Source: DASUPK01 sp963833375 (GTDB lineage Bacteria > Actinomycetota > Thermoleophilia > Solirubrobacterales > 70-9). Taken from it: DNA of 64,000 bases. The position numbers and the translations under genes were made by a program. Of this stretch, positions 1-8,117 are shown piece by piece. Position 1 is the stretch's first letter, and each line of letters opens with the position of its first letter. The stretch spans positions 248,001 to 312,000 of the forward strand of contig CAWHXR010000004.1 in NCBI GenBank assembly GCA_963833375.1, written 5' to 3'. Under the pieces are notes generated by a model that made no database searches, was not told the origin of the DNA, and saw only the letters and a list, made by a program, of their open reading frames with translations.

Positions 1-2
1 AC

Positions 3-1041
3 GGCTACGCCGAGAACCTGCCCTCGACCCTGCCAGGCACGAGCGGCCAGGCGGGCCGCCTCACCCGGGAGCAAGCGGCTGCGCCGCCGAACCGAGGACG
101 CCATGCGCGACCTGGGCTTTGACGCGATCGTCAACCTCAGCCTCACCGACCCCGGCATGCCCAGCCGCCTCCGCATCCCGGATGGCGACGTCAGGGCCGA
201 GCCGATCCGCGTCTCCAATCCGCTCTCGGCCGAGCACTCCGAGGAGCGAACGGCGCTGGTCGGATCGCTGCTCGAGGCAGCGCGCTACAACCGCGCCCAC
301 GGCGCCGAGCGGGTGGCGCTGTTCGAGTCCGGTCGGGCCTACCTGCGTGAGGGGAGCTCGCCGCACGAGGGTGTGCTGGCCGGCAAGTTCGTGGGCAAGA
401 GACCGGCGCCCGCCTTTGAGCCGTGGCGGGTCGGGGCGCTCGCGGCCGGACCGCTTCACCCGGGCGGCTGGCGAGCGGACTCGGTCGAGGCCGACTTCTA
501 CGCGCTCAAGGGCGTGCTCGAGGCGCTGTCCGGCCAGCTCGGCGTCGCCGTCGAGGTGGTCCCGGGCGAGCAGCCCTTCCTGCATCCGGGCCGCAGCGGC
601 GCGGTGTTCGTCGACGGCGAGGAGATCGGCTGGCTTGGGGAGATCCACCCACTCGTCTGCCGGCATTGGGATCTGGAGAGCGCCGCCGGGTTCGAGGTCG
701 ACTTGGCTCCGCTGGTCGCCGCCTCGCCCTTCGGCAAGGAGACCTACGAGGACGTGATCTCCTACCCCGCTGTCCACCAGGACGTCGCCGTCGTCGTGGG
801 CGAGGACGTTCCCGCGGCGGCGGTCCGTTCCGCCGTGGTCGAGGGCGGCGGCGAGCTCCTGCGCTCGGCCGAGGTCTTCGACCTCTATCGCGGGGAGCAG
901 GTAGGCGAGGGGCGCAAGAGCCTCGCCCTCCGGCTCACCTTCAGGGCGGCCGACCGGACGCTGACCGACGAGGAGGTCGCCGAGCAGCGGCGGTCGATCG
1001 AGGCGTCCCTCGAGAGGATCGGGGGGTCGCTCCGTGAATAG
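3..1041 (+). CDS. pheT: Phenylalanine-tRNA ligase beta subunit, 3' part, with an apparent frameshift
   Basis: C-terminal part of the beta chain of phenylalanyl-tRNA synthetase, which charges tRNA-Phe as an alpha2beta2 complex in the cytoplasm. The window opens inside the gene. Bases 3-74 read GYAENLPSTLPGT and on to GRLTREQ. From about base 76 the protein continues one base out of register as RLRRRTEDAMRDLGF. Removing one A from gagcaagcgg (73-74) restores EQRLRRR, so one inserted base explains the break. The last 90 residues, from SYPAVHQDVAVVV, match the ferredoxin-fold anticodon-binding domain that ends PheT. The stop overlaps the argC start by 8 bases. Identity is secure; whether the frameshift is real is doubtful. 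Confidence 0.93.
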   Translation, partial: ATPRTCPRPCQARAARRAASPGSKRLRRRTEDAMRDLGFDAIVNLSLTDPGMPSRLRIPDGDVRAEPIRVSNPLSAEHSEERTALVGSLLEAARYNRAHGAERVALFESGRAYLREGSSPHEGVLAGKFVGKRPAPAFEPWRVGALAAGPLHPGGWRADSVEADFYALKGVLEALSGQLGVAVEVVPGEQPFLHPGRSGAVFVDGEEIGWLGEIHPLVCRHWDLESAAGFEVDLAPLVAASPFGKETYEDVISYPAVHQDVAVVVGEDVPAAAVRSAVVEGGGELLRSAEVFDLYRGEQVGEGRKSLALRLTFRAADRTLTDEEVAEQRRSIEASLERIGGSLRE

Positions 1042-2077
1042 GGTCCTGGTGGCCGGCGCCTCCGGATACGCGGGGGCGCTCGCCGCGGAGCTGATCAGAA
1101 GACACCCGAGCCTCGAGCTGGCGCGGGTCACCGCGCGCACCGACGCGGGCAGGCGGCTCAACGAGCTCTATCCCCAGTACGCGGTCGATCTGGTGCTGGA
1201 AGAGCCGGCAGCCGAAGACGCCGCGGACGTCGACGCCGCGATCGTCGCGTATCCGCACGGCGCCGCCGCGCCCGTGGTCGCCGCCCTGCGGGAGCAGGGC
1301 ACGAAGGTGGTGGACCTGTCGGCCGACTTTCGCCTCCACGACCTCGAGACCTACTCGCGCTGGTACGGGGAGCACGGGGCGCCGCAGCTGCTGGGCGAGG
1401 CCGTCTACGGGCTGACCGAGCTGCACCGGGAGGCGATCGCTGCAGCCGATCTGGTCGCCAACCCGGGCTGCTACCCGACCGCGAGCGTCCTCGCCCTGGC
1501 GCCACTCGCCGCCGAGGGCCTGATCGACGACGTGGTGATCGACGCCAAGTCGGGAGTGTCGGGCGCGGGGCGGGCGGCCGCCGAGGAGATGGCGGTGATC
1601 AAGGGGTCCGACGACACCAAGCCCTACAGGGTGACCGGGCATCGCCACACCCCGGAGATCGCGCAGGAGCTGGCGGAGCTCGCCGGCATCGGCACAAGTC
1701 GGGTTGCTCCTGACGGAGCACCCTCGTATGACGGCGAGGGCGCGCTGACCTTCGTTCCCCACCTGATGCCCTACGACCAGGGGGAGCTGGTGAGCTGTTA
1801 CGTGCGGACCCCGGAGCCGCTCGATCCGGTGCGGATGCTGTCCCTGTACGAGGAGCGCTACGGGCAAGAGCCGTTCGTCGAGGTGACCTCGGAGCCGCCC
1901 GGGGTGAGCGGCGTCCGGGAGACCAACCTCTGCCGGATCCACCTGGCGCTGAACGAGGCCTCCGGCCGCGCGATGGCCTTCGCCTCGATCGACAATCTCT
2001 GGAAGGGCGCCGCCTCGCAGGCGATCCAGAACCTCAACCTGATGCTCGGGCTGCCCGAGGGCGAGGGGATTTCGTGA
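1034..2077 (+). CDS. argC: N-acetyl-gamma-glutamyl-phosphate reductase
   Basis: Third step of arginine synthesis: NADPH-dependent reduction of N-acetylglutamyl phosphate to the semialdehyde. The N-terminus has the Rossmann motif VAGASGYAGALAAELIRRHP. The catalytic cysteine is in NPGCYPTAS (about Cys146), and the HRHTPEI motif follows at about 205-211. The start is GTG, inside the end of pheT. The stop overlaps the GTG of argJ, so the two are probably translationally coupled. Odd feature: between HRHTPEIAQELAEL and LTFVPHL the protein has an extra stretch, TSRVAPDGAPSYDG, encoded by a copy of the dispersed palindromic repeat. In the family this is normally a short loop, so the repeat seems to have been accommodated in frame. 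Confidence 0.97.
   Translation: MNRVLVAGASGYAGALAAELIRRHPSLELARVTARTDAGRRLNELYPQYAVDLVLEEPAAEDAADVDAAIVAYPHGAAAPVVAALREQGTKVVDLSADFRLHDLETYSRWYGEHGAPQLLGEAVYGLTELHREAIAAADLVANPGCYPTASVLALAPLAAEGLIDDVVIDAKSGVSGAGRAAAEEMAVIKGSDDTKPYRVTGHRHTPEIAQELAELAGIGTSRVAPDGAPSYDGEGALTFVPHLMPYDQGELVSCYVRTPEPLDPVRMLSLYEERYGQEPFVEVTSEPPGVSGVRETNLCRIHLALNEASGRAMAFASIDNLWKGAASQAIQNLNLMLGLPEGEGIS
1697..1731 (+). repeat. Dispersed palindromic repeat, copy 1 (inside argC)
   Basis: Sequence CGGGTTGCTCC-TGAC-GGAGCACCCTCGTAT. GGG pairs with CCC, then one T bulges, and TGCTCC pairs with GGAGCA. It is translated in frame as part of ArgC. The same architecture recurs at eight other places in the window. Confidence 0.8.
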
Positions 2078-3240
2078 GCCCCACGACCAAGACGTTCTTC
2101 AGGTCGAGGTGGGTCGTGCGGCCGGAGGATGTCGAGGAGCTCGACCCGGCGCAGCTCGCACCCGGCTTTCGGGCCGGGGGCGTTGCCTGCGGGCTGAAGG
2201 CCGGCGGCGCAACGGATGTCGGCGTGATGGCTTGCGGCGCGCCCGAGGTGAGGTCGGCGCTCGCGCTGACCCGGAACGCGGCCGCGGCTGCGCCGGTTCG
2301 GGTCTGCCGCCAGGAGTGCGACGGGGACGTCCTCCGCGCCGTCGCCGTCAACTCAGGCAACGCCAACGCGGCCACCGGGGGGCAGGGCTACCGCGACGCT
2401 CTGGCGATGCGCGATGCCGCCGCCGAGGCGCTGGGGGTCGAGCCGAGGACCGTCGCCGTCGCCGAGACCGGCACGATCGGCGTGCCGCTGGACATCGAGG
2501 CCGTCACCACCGGAGTGCTGGAGGCTGTCCAGGAGCTCTCCGCCGGCGGCGGCGAGGACTTCGCCCGGGCGATCATGACCACGGACAGCGGGCCGAAGCG
2601 CTGCACGGTGCGGGCCGGCGACGTCACCCTCTCGGCGCAGGCAAAGGGCGCGGGGATGATCGAACCGGGGTTCGCGACCATGCTCTGCTTCGTCCAGACC
2701 GATGCCGAGGTGGCCGATCCGGAAGCAGCGCTTCGCTCGGCGCTGGCGGTCTCCATGGAGCGGATCACCGTCGACGGCCAGATGAGCACCAACGACACCG
2801 TCCTGCTGCAGGCGAGTGGGGCGGCCGGAGCCCCGCTCCCCGCCGGCCTGCTCGACGCCGTGCTGCTGCAGCTGGCCCTCGAGATCGTCGCGGACGGCGA
2901 GGGGGCGTCCCGCGTCGGCCGCGCCGAGGTGACGGGGGCCGCGAGCGAGGAGGAGGCGGACCGGGTCGCCAGGGCGATCGCCAACTCGCCCCTGGTGAAG
3001 ACCGCACTCTTCGGTCGCGACTCCAACTGGGGCCGGATCGCCCAGGCCGCGGGCATGGCGCTCGCCGGCGAGGAGCTCGAGGAGCTCGGCCCCGACCGGA
3101 TCCAGGCCGCGGAGCTGGCCGCGGAGCTGCCCGAGGCCGAGCTTTCGATCAACCTCGGTCGCGGGGGCGCCCGCGCCCACGTCTACTTCAGCGACCTCAC
3201 CCACGACTACATCCGGATCAACGCGGAGTACACCTCATGA
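2074..3240 (+). CDS. argJ: Bifunctional glutamate N-acetyltransferase / ornithine acetyltransferase
   Basis: ArgJ recycles the acetyl group from N-acetylornithine to glutamate, and in bifunctional forms also acetylates glutamate from acetyl-CoA. It is made as a precursor that cleaves itself before a threonine. Here the site is KGAGMIEPGFATMLCF, with the nucleophile at about Thr202. Other family motifs are NSGNANAATG and ETGTIGVPLD in the alpha chain, and the C-terminal SNWGRIAQAAGMA and LGRGGARAHVYFSDLTHDY. The length of 388 residues is normal. The GTG start overlaps the argC stop and the TGA overlaps the argB ATG, so argC-argJ-argB form one coupled unit. Confidence 0.96.
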   Translation: MSPTTKTFFRSRWVVRPEDVEELDPAQLAPGFRAGGVACGLKAGGATDVGVMACGAPEVRSALALTRNAAAAAPVRVCRQECDGDVLRAVAVNSGNANAATGGQGYRDALAMRDAAAEALGVEPRTVAVAETGTIGVPLDIEAVTTGVLEAVQELSAGGGEDFARAIMTTDSGPKRCTVRAGDVTLSAQAKGAGMIEPGFATMLCFVQTDAEVADPEAALRSALAVSMERITVDGQMSTNDTVLLQASGAAGAPLPAGLLDAVLLQLALEIVADGEGASRVGRAEVTGAASEEEADRVARAIANSPLVKTALFGRDSNWGRIAQAAGMALAGEELEELGPDRIQAAELAAELPEAELSINLGRGGARAHVYFSDLTHDYIRINAEYTS

Positions 3241-4148
3241 ACGCGGACTCCTCCTCCATGAAACGGGTTGCTCCTGGCGGAGCACCCCCGCATGATCAGG
3301 GGATCGCTCGCACCAACTCGGTTGAGACCCTTCTCGAGGCCCTGCCCTACATCAGGGAGTTCCACGGCAAGACGATCGTGATCAAGTACGGCGGCGCCGC
3401 GATGCGCGACGAGGAGCTGCGCGAGGCGTTCGCGCGGGACGTCGTGCTCCTCAAGTACGTCGGGATGAACCCGGTGATCGTCCACGGCGGGGGGCCCGAG
3501 ATCACCCACTACATGGAGCGGATGGGGATGGAGGTGAAGTTCGTCGAGGGCCTCCGCGTCTCCGATGCCGAGACGGTCGAGGTCGCGAAGATGGTCCTGC
3601 TGGGCAAGATCAACTCCGACATCCTGGTGCGGCTCAACCGGCACGGGCAGCCCGCGGTCGGCCTGGGCGGCGAGGACGGGGCGCTCTTCCAGGTCAAGCC
3701 CCTGACGCGGACGGCCGACGTCGGCTTCGTCGGGGAGATCGACCGGGTGAACGTCGACGTGATCGATCACATCGCCGAGGACTACGTTCCCGTGATCGCC
3801 TCGGTGGGCACCGATCGCGACGGCGCCTCCTACAACGTCAACGCCGACGAGGCCGCCGGCAAGGTGGCGGCCGCGATGACGGCGCACAAGGCGATCTTCC
3901 TCACCGACGTGGACGGCTGGCTGCGCGATCCCGACGACCCGGACTCGCGCATCTCCCAGGCCACGGCCGACGAGGTTCGCACCGCCCTCGAGGGCGTCGA
4001 GGGCGGCATGCGGCCCAAGCTCACCGCGTGCGTCGATGCGATCGACGGAGGGGTGGAGGCCGCACACATCGTCGACGGGCGGCGGCCCCACACGCTGCTC
4101 CTCGAGCTCTTCACCGACGCGGGCATCGGCACCAAGATCACGGCATGA
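3237..4148 (+). CDS. argB: Acetylglutamate kinase with repeat-derived N-terminal extension
   Basis: Phosphorylates N-acetylglutamate, the second and usually feedback-controlled step of the pathway. Amino-acid kinase motifs are TIVIKYGGAAM, VIVHGGGPEI, and KAIFLTDVDGWL near the nucleotide site. I chose the ATG at 3237 because it overlaps the argJ stop (ATGA). The usual ArgB sequence begins only at about residue 28 (SVETLLEALPYIREF). Residues 8-20 (MKRVAPGGAPPHD) come from a copy of the dispersed palindromic repeat. A start at the second ATG (3258, inside the repeat) is an alternative. An N-terminal extension is known in arginine-sensitive ArgB proteins, but this one is not obviously the regulatory helix. 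Confidence 0.96.
   Translation: MNADSSSMKRVAPGGAPPHDQGIARTNSVETLLEALPYIREFHGKTIVIKYGGAAMRDEELREAFARDVVLLKYVGMNPVIVHGGGPEITHYMERMGMEVKFVEGLRVSDAETVEVAKMVLLGKINSDILVRLNRHGQPAVGLGGEDGALFQVKPLTRTADVGFVGEIDRVNVDVIDHIAEDYVPVIASVGTDRDGASYNVNADEAAGKVAAAMTAHKAIFLTDVDGWLRDPDDPDSRISQATADEVRTALEGVEGGMRPKLTACVDAIDGGVEAAHIVDGRRPHTLLLELFTDAGIGTKITA
3258..3294 (+). repeat. Dispersed palindromic repeat, copy 2 (argB N-terminus)
   Basis: ATGAAACGGGTTGCTCC, loop TGGC, then GGAGCACCCCCGCAT. It has the same stem as copy 1 and the same 5' flank (ATGAAACGGGTT) as the copy between menB and menE 57 kb away. It is read in frame as MKRVAPGGAPPH. Confidence 0.85.
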
Positions 4149-4158
4149 GGGCCGGCGG

Positions 4159-5331
4159 ATGAAGGTTGCCGAGCTCCAGCAGCTCGAGTCCCGCTGGGTC
4201 ATGCAGACCTACCCGCGTGCGCCGGTCGAGTTCGTGCGGGGCGAGGGGGCGCGGCTCTGGGACTCCGAGGGCAAGGAGTACCTCGACTTCCTCGCCGGGA
4301 TCTCGGTCTGCTCGGTGGGCCACTGCCATCCGGCCGTCGTCGAGGCGGTGCGCGAACAGGTCGGCAAGCTCACCCACACCTCCAACCTCTATCTGACCGA
4401 GGGCGGGGTCCGGCTCGCCCAGCGCCTCTGCGAGTCGAGCCTGGGCGGCAGGGCGTTCCTCTGCAACTCGGGCACGGAGGCGAACGAGTGCGCGATCAAG
4501 CTGGTCCGCAAGCACGCCCACGGCCGCGGCATCTCCGACCCGGAGATCGTGGTGCTGGAGGGGGCCTTTCACGGGCGGACGATGGGATCCTTGTCCGCGA
4601 CGCCGGGGCTGTCGGCCAATCAGAGCTTCGCGCCCTATCTGCCGGGCTTCCGCGCGGTGCCGCGCGACGATGCGGACGCGCTCCGGGGGGCCGTGGGCGA
4701 GCGGACGGCCGCGGTCATGCTGGAGCCGATCCAGGGCGAGACCGGCGTCCACGTGATCCCGGACGAGCTGATCGCCGCTGCGCGTGAGGCCTGCGACGAG
4801 GCCGGTGCCCTGCTCCTGTTCGACGAGATCCAGACGGGCATGGGGAGGACCGGGTCGCTCTGGGCGTACGAGCAGCTGCCCGTCCGGCCCGACGTGATGA
4901 CCACGGCCAAGGCGCTCGGCGGCGGGCTGCCGGTCGGCGCCTGCATCACAAGCGAGGAGGCGGCCGACATCCTGGAGGTGGGCGACCACGGCTCGACCTT
5001 CGCGGGGGGACCGCTGATCGCGGCCGCCTCGCTGGCGGCGATGAAGGTGATCGACGACCCGGAGCTGCTCCGCGGCGTCCGCGATCTCGGGACGCGGCTC
5101 TGCGAAGGGCTGGAGGCGATCGGCCCGATCGCCGAGGTGCGCGGGCGGGGGCTGATGCTGGCCGCCCGGCTCGAGGGCACCGACGCCAAGCACGCCGCAG
5201 GGCGCCTGCTCGCGGAGGGGCTGATCGTCAATCCGATCGGCGCCGACACGCTGCGACTGCTGCCCCCGCTGGTGATCGGCGAGGCCGAGGCCGACGAGGC
5301 GCTCGGGATCATCGGCCGGACGCTCGACTAG
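4159..5331 (+). CDS. argD: Acetylornithine aminotransferase
   Basis: PLP-dependent class III aminotransferase converting N-acetylglutamate semialdehyde to N-acetylornithine. Visible motifs are NSGTEANECAIKL (cofactor phosphate site), LLLFDEIQTGMGRTG, and the PLP lysine in TTAKALGGGLPVGA (about Lys251). The GSTFAGGPL motif follows. The ATG at 4159 follows the argB stop by 10 bases and gives a 390-residue protein of normal family length. It is probably the last enzyme of the argCJBD unit. argF, argH and argR are not in the window, while argG lies 1 kb downstream. Confidence 0.95.
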   Translation: MKVAELQQLESRWVMQTYPRAPVEFVRGEGARLWDSEGKEYLDFLAGISVCSVGHCHPAVVEAVREQVGKLTHTSNLYLTEGGVRLAQRLCESSLGGRAFLCNSGTEANECAIKLVRKHAHGRGISDPEIVVLEGAFHGRTMGSLSATPGLSANQSFAPYLPGFRAVPRDDADALRGAVGERTAAVMLEPIQGETGVHVIPDELIAAAREACDEAGALLLFDEIQTGMGRTGSLWAYEQLPVRPDVMTTAKALGGGLPVGACITSEEAADILEVGDHGSTFAGGPLIAAASLAAMKVIDDPELLRGVRDLGTRLCEGLEAIGPIAEVRGRGLMLAARLEGTDAKHAAGRLLAEGLIVNPIGADTLRLLPPLVIGEAEADEALGIIGRTLD

Positions 5332-5341
5332 GATCGCCGCC

Positions 5342-5608
5342 GTGGACACCCGGACGCGCTGGATCATCGGCATCCTGGTCGCGCTCGTGATCGGCCTGGT
5401 CGTGGGCCTGATCATCGTCGTGGGCGACAACTCGAACGACTCCGGCACCACCGTCTCGATTCAGTCGGTCTCCACGCCGACTCAGGCGACGACGACCCAG
5501 ACGACGACGCAGGCGACGACGACAGGGACCAGCACGGCTCCCACCGGCGGCACGCCGGTGCCCAGCCCGGGCACCCCGAGCACGCCGAGCGGATCCGGCG
5601 GCCTCTGA
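5342..5608 (+). CDS. Small membrane-anchored protein with Thr/Pro-rich tail
   Basis: 88 residues from a GTG start 10 bases after argD. One transmembrane helix is obvious at about residues 8-28 (WIIGILVALVIGLVVGLIIVV). It is followed by a low-complexity tail rich in Thr, Gln, Ser, Pro and Gly, ending SGSGGL. The positive N-terminus (MDTRTR) suggests a cytoplasmic N-terminus and an external tail, possibly O-glycosylated. I do not recognise a family. Next to it, on the other strand, lies a sortase gene, but the tail has no LPxTG-type motif, so it is not an evident substrate. Confidence 0.6.
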   Translation: MDTRTRWIIGILVALVIGLVVGLIIVVGDNSNDSGTTVSIQSVSTPTQATTTQTTTQATTTGTSTAPTGGTPVPSPGTPSTPSGSGGL

Positions 5609-5621
5609 GCCGGCTGCGGCG

Positions 5622-6320
5622 CTAGGGCGCGAGCCAGCGGCCCTCGCCGGTGACGTCGAAGGTGTCGATCCGGGTCAGCTTCGCGAAGAGCGCGTAGCGG
5701 TGTGCGGCGCTGTAGGGCGGGTGGCAGGCGGTCAGCACCAGGCGGTCGTAGCCGACCGGCTTGATGATGCCGACGTCGCCGGGGTCGACGACCTCGTGCT
5801 TCTCGACGGTGTAGGTGAAGGCGGCGTAGGGCATCTCGATCCGGATCTCGTCGCCGTCCTGGATCTGGTCGATGTGCCGGAAGGGCGCCAGGTAGGTGGT
5901 GCGGTGGCCCGCGATCGCCACGGTCCCCGGTTGGCCCGGGACCGGGGTCGCCCTGTAGTGGCCCGGACCCTTCTCGAGGGACGCCGTGTCGGTCCCCTGC
6001 ACGACCACCATGTTCAGCCCGATGCGATCGATCTTGATGCGCCCGATCGCGTGTCCCTCCTGCAGGTGGGGCTCGAAGCGGTCGGCGAGGATCCTGGCCT
6101 TGGCCGCGTTACCGCGAACTCCCGCGGTGGCGGCGAGGTCGGCGGGCGTCGGATACTGCGACTCGAGCTGGTTGAGCTGGTCCTCGGCCTGGCCCTGCTT
6201 GAGCGCTCCGTAGGCCGCGGAGAGCGGCTCCTGCCAGACGAGGGTCAGGCCCGCGTCCGCGAGCACGACGATCCCGGCGGTGATCAACATCGTCGAGCAG
6301 ATGCGCAGGAAGCGCGACAT
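5622..6320 (-). CDS. Sortase (class E-like)
   Basis: Membrane-bound cysteine transpeptidase that attaches or processes surface proteins. With the ATG at 6320 it has 232 residues. An N-terminal signal anchor spans about residues 8-28, and the catalytic beta-barrel follows from residue 90. The triad is visible: His139 in AIAGHRTTYLAPF, Cys199 in LVLTACHPPYS and Arg208 in HRYALFAK. The TAC motif with a following HPP resembles the class E/D type common in actinobacteria, but the subclass is an inference. It is divergent from argG with 53 bases between the starts. Confidence 0.9.
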   Translation of the reverse strand: MSRFLRICSTMLITAGIVVLADAGLTLVWQEPLSAAYGALKQGQAEDQLNQLESQYPTPADLAATAGVRGNAAKARILADRFEPHLQEGHAIGRIKIDRIGLNMVVVQGTDTASLEKGPGHYRATPVPGQPGTVAIAGHRTTYLAPFRHIDQIQDGDEIRIEMPYAAFTYTVEKHEVVDPGDVGIIKPVGYDRLVLTACHPPYSAAHRYALFAKLTRIDTFDVTGEGRWLAP

Positions 6321-6373
6321 GGCGAGGATTCTGTCAGCGGTGCCCAGACAAAAACGCCACACTTCCCGGCTCA

Positions 6374-7630
6374 ATGCCCAGTGACGCCCCCCGGATCGCC
6401 GCGTACCAGGCCGACCCCAGCAAGGTGGGCCGCGTCCTGTTGCTCTATTCGGGCGGCCTGGACACCAGTGTGATGGTGAAGTGGATCCAGGAGCGCTACG
6501 GCGCCGAGATCGTCACCCTCACCGTCGACCTCGGGCAGCCGGGCGAGGAGTGGGCCGTCGTCACCGGCAAGGCCGAGCAGCTGGGCGCGGCCGAGACCGT
6601 CCTGGTCGATGCTCGCGAGGAGTTCGCCGACGATTACGTGCTGCCGGCGATCAAGGCCAACGCGCTCTACGGCGGCGGCTACCCGCTGTTCACCGCCCTC
6701 GCCCGGCCACTGATCGCGAAGCTGGCGGTCGAGGTCGCCCGGGAGCACGGGTGCGACACGATCGCGCACGGCTGCACCGGCAAGGGCAACGACCAGGTGC
6801 GGATCGAGGGGACGATCGCCACCCTCGACCCGGAGCTGCGGATCATCGCCCCGGTCCGGGAGTGGCAGATGGGGCGCGAGGAGGAGATCGCCTACGCGCG
6901 CGAGCACGGAATCCCGGTGAAGGGCGGGACCGAGGTGTCGCCGTATTCGATCGACGACAACCTCTGGGGACGCTCCTCGGAGGGCAGGACGATCGAGGAT
7001 CTCGACGAGGCCGCGCCGGACGACGTCTTCCAGCTGGTGACCCGGCCCGAGGAGGCGCCCGACGAGCCGGAGACCGTGGCCGTCGGCTTCGAGCGGGGCC
7101 GGCCAGTCTCGATCGACGGCGAGAGGCTCGAGCTCGTCGAGTTGCTCGCGCGCGCCGCGCAGATCGGGCAGCGCCACGGAGTCGGCATCGTCGACCACAT
7201 CGAGGACCGCGTGGTGGGCCTCAAGGTGCGCGACATCTACGAGGTGCCGGCGGCGGCGATCGTCCTGGCCGCGCACCGCGAGCTCGAGCAGCTGGTCTGC
7301 ACGATCCACCAGAACAACTTCAAGGGCGCGCTCGAGAGCCACTGGGCCTACCTCTGCTACGCGGGGCTCTGGCTCGAGCCCCTGCGCCGGGACATCGACG
7401 CCTACATGGACTCGGTGAACGAGTTCGTCACCGGAGAGGTGGCGCTGAAGCTCTACCGTGGGTCGGTGACCCCGGTTCGGAGGAGCTCTCCCTACGCCCT
7501 CTATGACCGCTCGCTCGCATCATTCGGCGAGTCCGGGGGAGACTTCTCCCAGCACGCGAGCCCTGGGTTCATCGAGCTCTTCACGATGCAGAGCCGGCTC
7601 GCCCACCGGATCAGAAAGGAGACGCAGTGA
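6374..7630 (+). CDS. argG: Argininosuccinate synthase
   Basis: Joins citrulline and aspartate with ATP hydrolysis to form argininosuccinate. The N-terminal P-loop of the N-type ATP pyrophosphatase fold is VLLLYSGGLDTSVMVKW (residues 20-36). The motif HGCTGKGNDQVR is the substrate-binding signature, and SPYSIDDNLWGRSSEG is also conserved. At 418 residues it is close to the longer form of the family. It is separated from argCJBD by the small membrane protein and the sortase, so it probably has its own promoter in the 53-base divergent gap. Confidence 0.97.
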   Translation: MPSDAPRIAAYQADPSKVGRVLLLYSGGLDTSVMVKWIQERYGAEIVTLTVDLGQPGEEWAVVTGKAEQLGAAETVLVDAREEFADDYVLPAIKANALYGGGYPLFTALARPLIAKLAVEVAREHGCDTIAHGCTGKGNDQVRIEGTIATLDPELRIIAPVREWQMGREEEIAYAREHGIPVKGGTEVSPYSIDDNLWGRSSEGRTIEDLDEAAPDDVFQLVTRPEEAPDEPETVAVGFERGRPVSIDGERLELVELLARAAQIGQRHGVGIVDHIEDRVVGLKVRDIYEVPAAAIVLAAHRELEQLVCTIHQNNFKGALESHWAYLCYAGLWLEPLRRDIDAYMDSVNEFVTGEVALKLYRGSVTPVRRSSPYALYDRSLASFGESGGDFSQHASPGFIELFTMQSRLAHRIRKETQ

Positions 7631-7779
7631 TCTACGAACTGATCGGCCGAGTGATCGTCGCATTCCTCTGGCGGGCCTACGGGCGCGAGATCCGCATCGC
7701 GGCCGGCGCCGGATTGATCCTCACCGCCCTCGGCGTCGGCGCGTACCTCGCCAGCCGCGGCGGCGAAGAAGAAGCCTGA
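7627..7779 (+). CDS. 50-residue membrane peptide coupled to argG
   Basis: GTG at 7627 overlaps the argG TGA (GTGA), and the frame stays open to TGA at 7777-7779. The product MIYELIGRVIVAFLWRAYGR is followed by a hydrophobic segment (IAAGAGLILTALGVGAYLA) and an acidic end, SRGGEEEA. It has one clear transmembrane helix, GC-rich third positions and tight coupling, which make it a likely real gene. No family is recognised. It could be a small membrane protein unrelated to arginine synthesis. Confidence 0.6.
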   Translation: MIYELIGRVIVAFLWRAYGREIRIAAGAGLILTALGVGAYLASRGGEEEA

Positions 7780-7780
7780 G

Positions 7781-7984
7781 CTAGTAAGCCTTCGGCGGCA
7801 GAACCAGGTGGGTGTGCTCGGAGCCCGGGACCGAGGTGGGCCGGGCGCCGTGGGTCTGGATCGCCCGCTCGTACCGTCGCGTCCTGGCGCGCTCCCGGAG
7901 GAGCTGGAGACGCCGCAGCCCGCTCGGCTTCCGCTCCGTGGCGATGCCCGTGCCGATCGAAATGGTTCCCGCGTGCGCTTCCAT
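7781..7984 (-). CDS. Hypothetical 67-residue basic protein
   Basis: Converges on the argG-linked peptide with one base between the stops. I chose the ATG at 7984 because a GAGAGGGGCTGAG purine run precedes it; an upstream ATG would give 85 residues. The product is basic in the middle (LRRLQLLRERARTRRYERAIQ) and ends HLVLPPKAY. There is no signal, membrane helix or recognisable family. Third-position GC is only moderately high, so expression is uncertain. Confidence 0.35.
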   Translation of the reverse strand: MEAHAGTISIGTGIATERKPSGLRRLQLLRERARTRRYERAIQTHGARPTSVPGSEHTHLVLPPKAY

Positions 7985-8117
7985 CTCAGCCCCTCTCATT
8001 CGTTTGTCCTGAAGACCGTCGCCGTCTCGCCAACTCATCGGTAGAACGATGTCAATGCTCCTCTCCGTGAGGTATCAGCGCAACATGGATTCCTTCTCGC
8101 CCTGATAAGTTTGGCTT

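Noticed and set aside
2109..3236. Apparent long N-terminal extension of ArgB reading through argJ in another frame
   Set aside because: The extension is Arg/Gly-rich shadow translation of argJ; the ATG at 3237 overlapping the argJ stop is the natural start.
5342..5608. Thr-rich membrane protein as substrate of the adjacent sortase
   Set aside because: No LPxTG, LAxTG or similar sorting motif followed by a C-terminal helix and basic tail is present.
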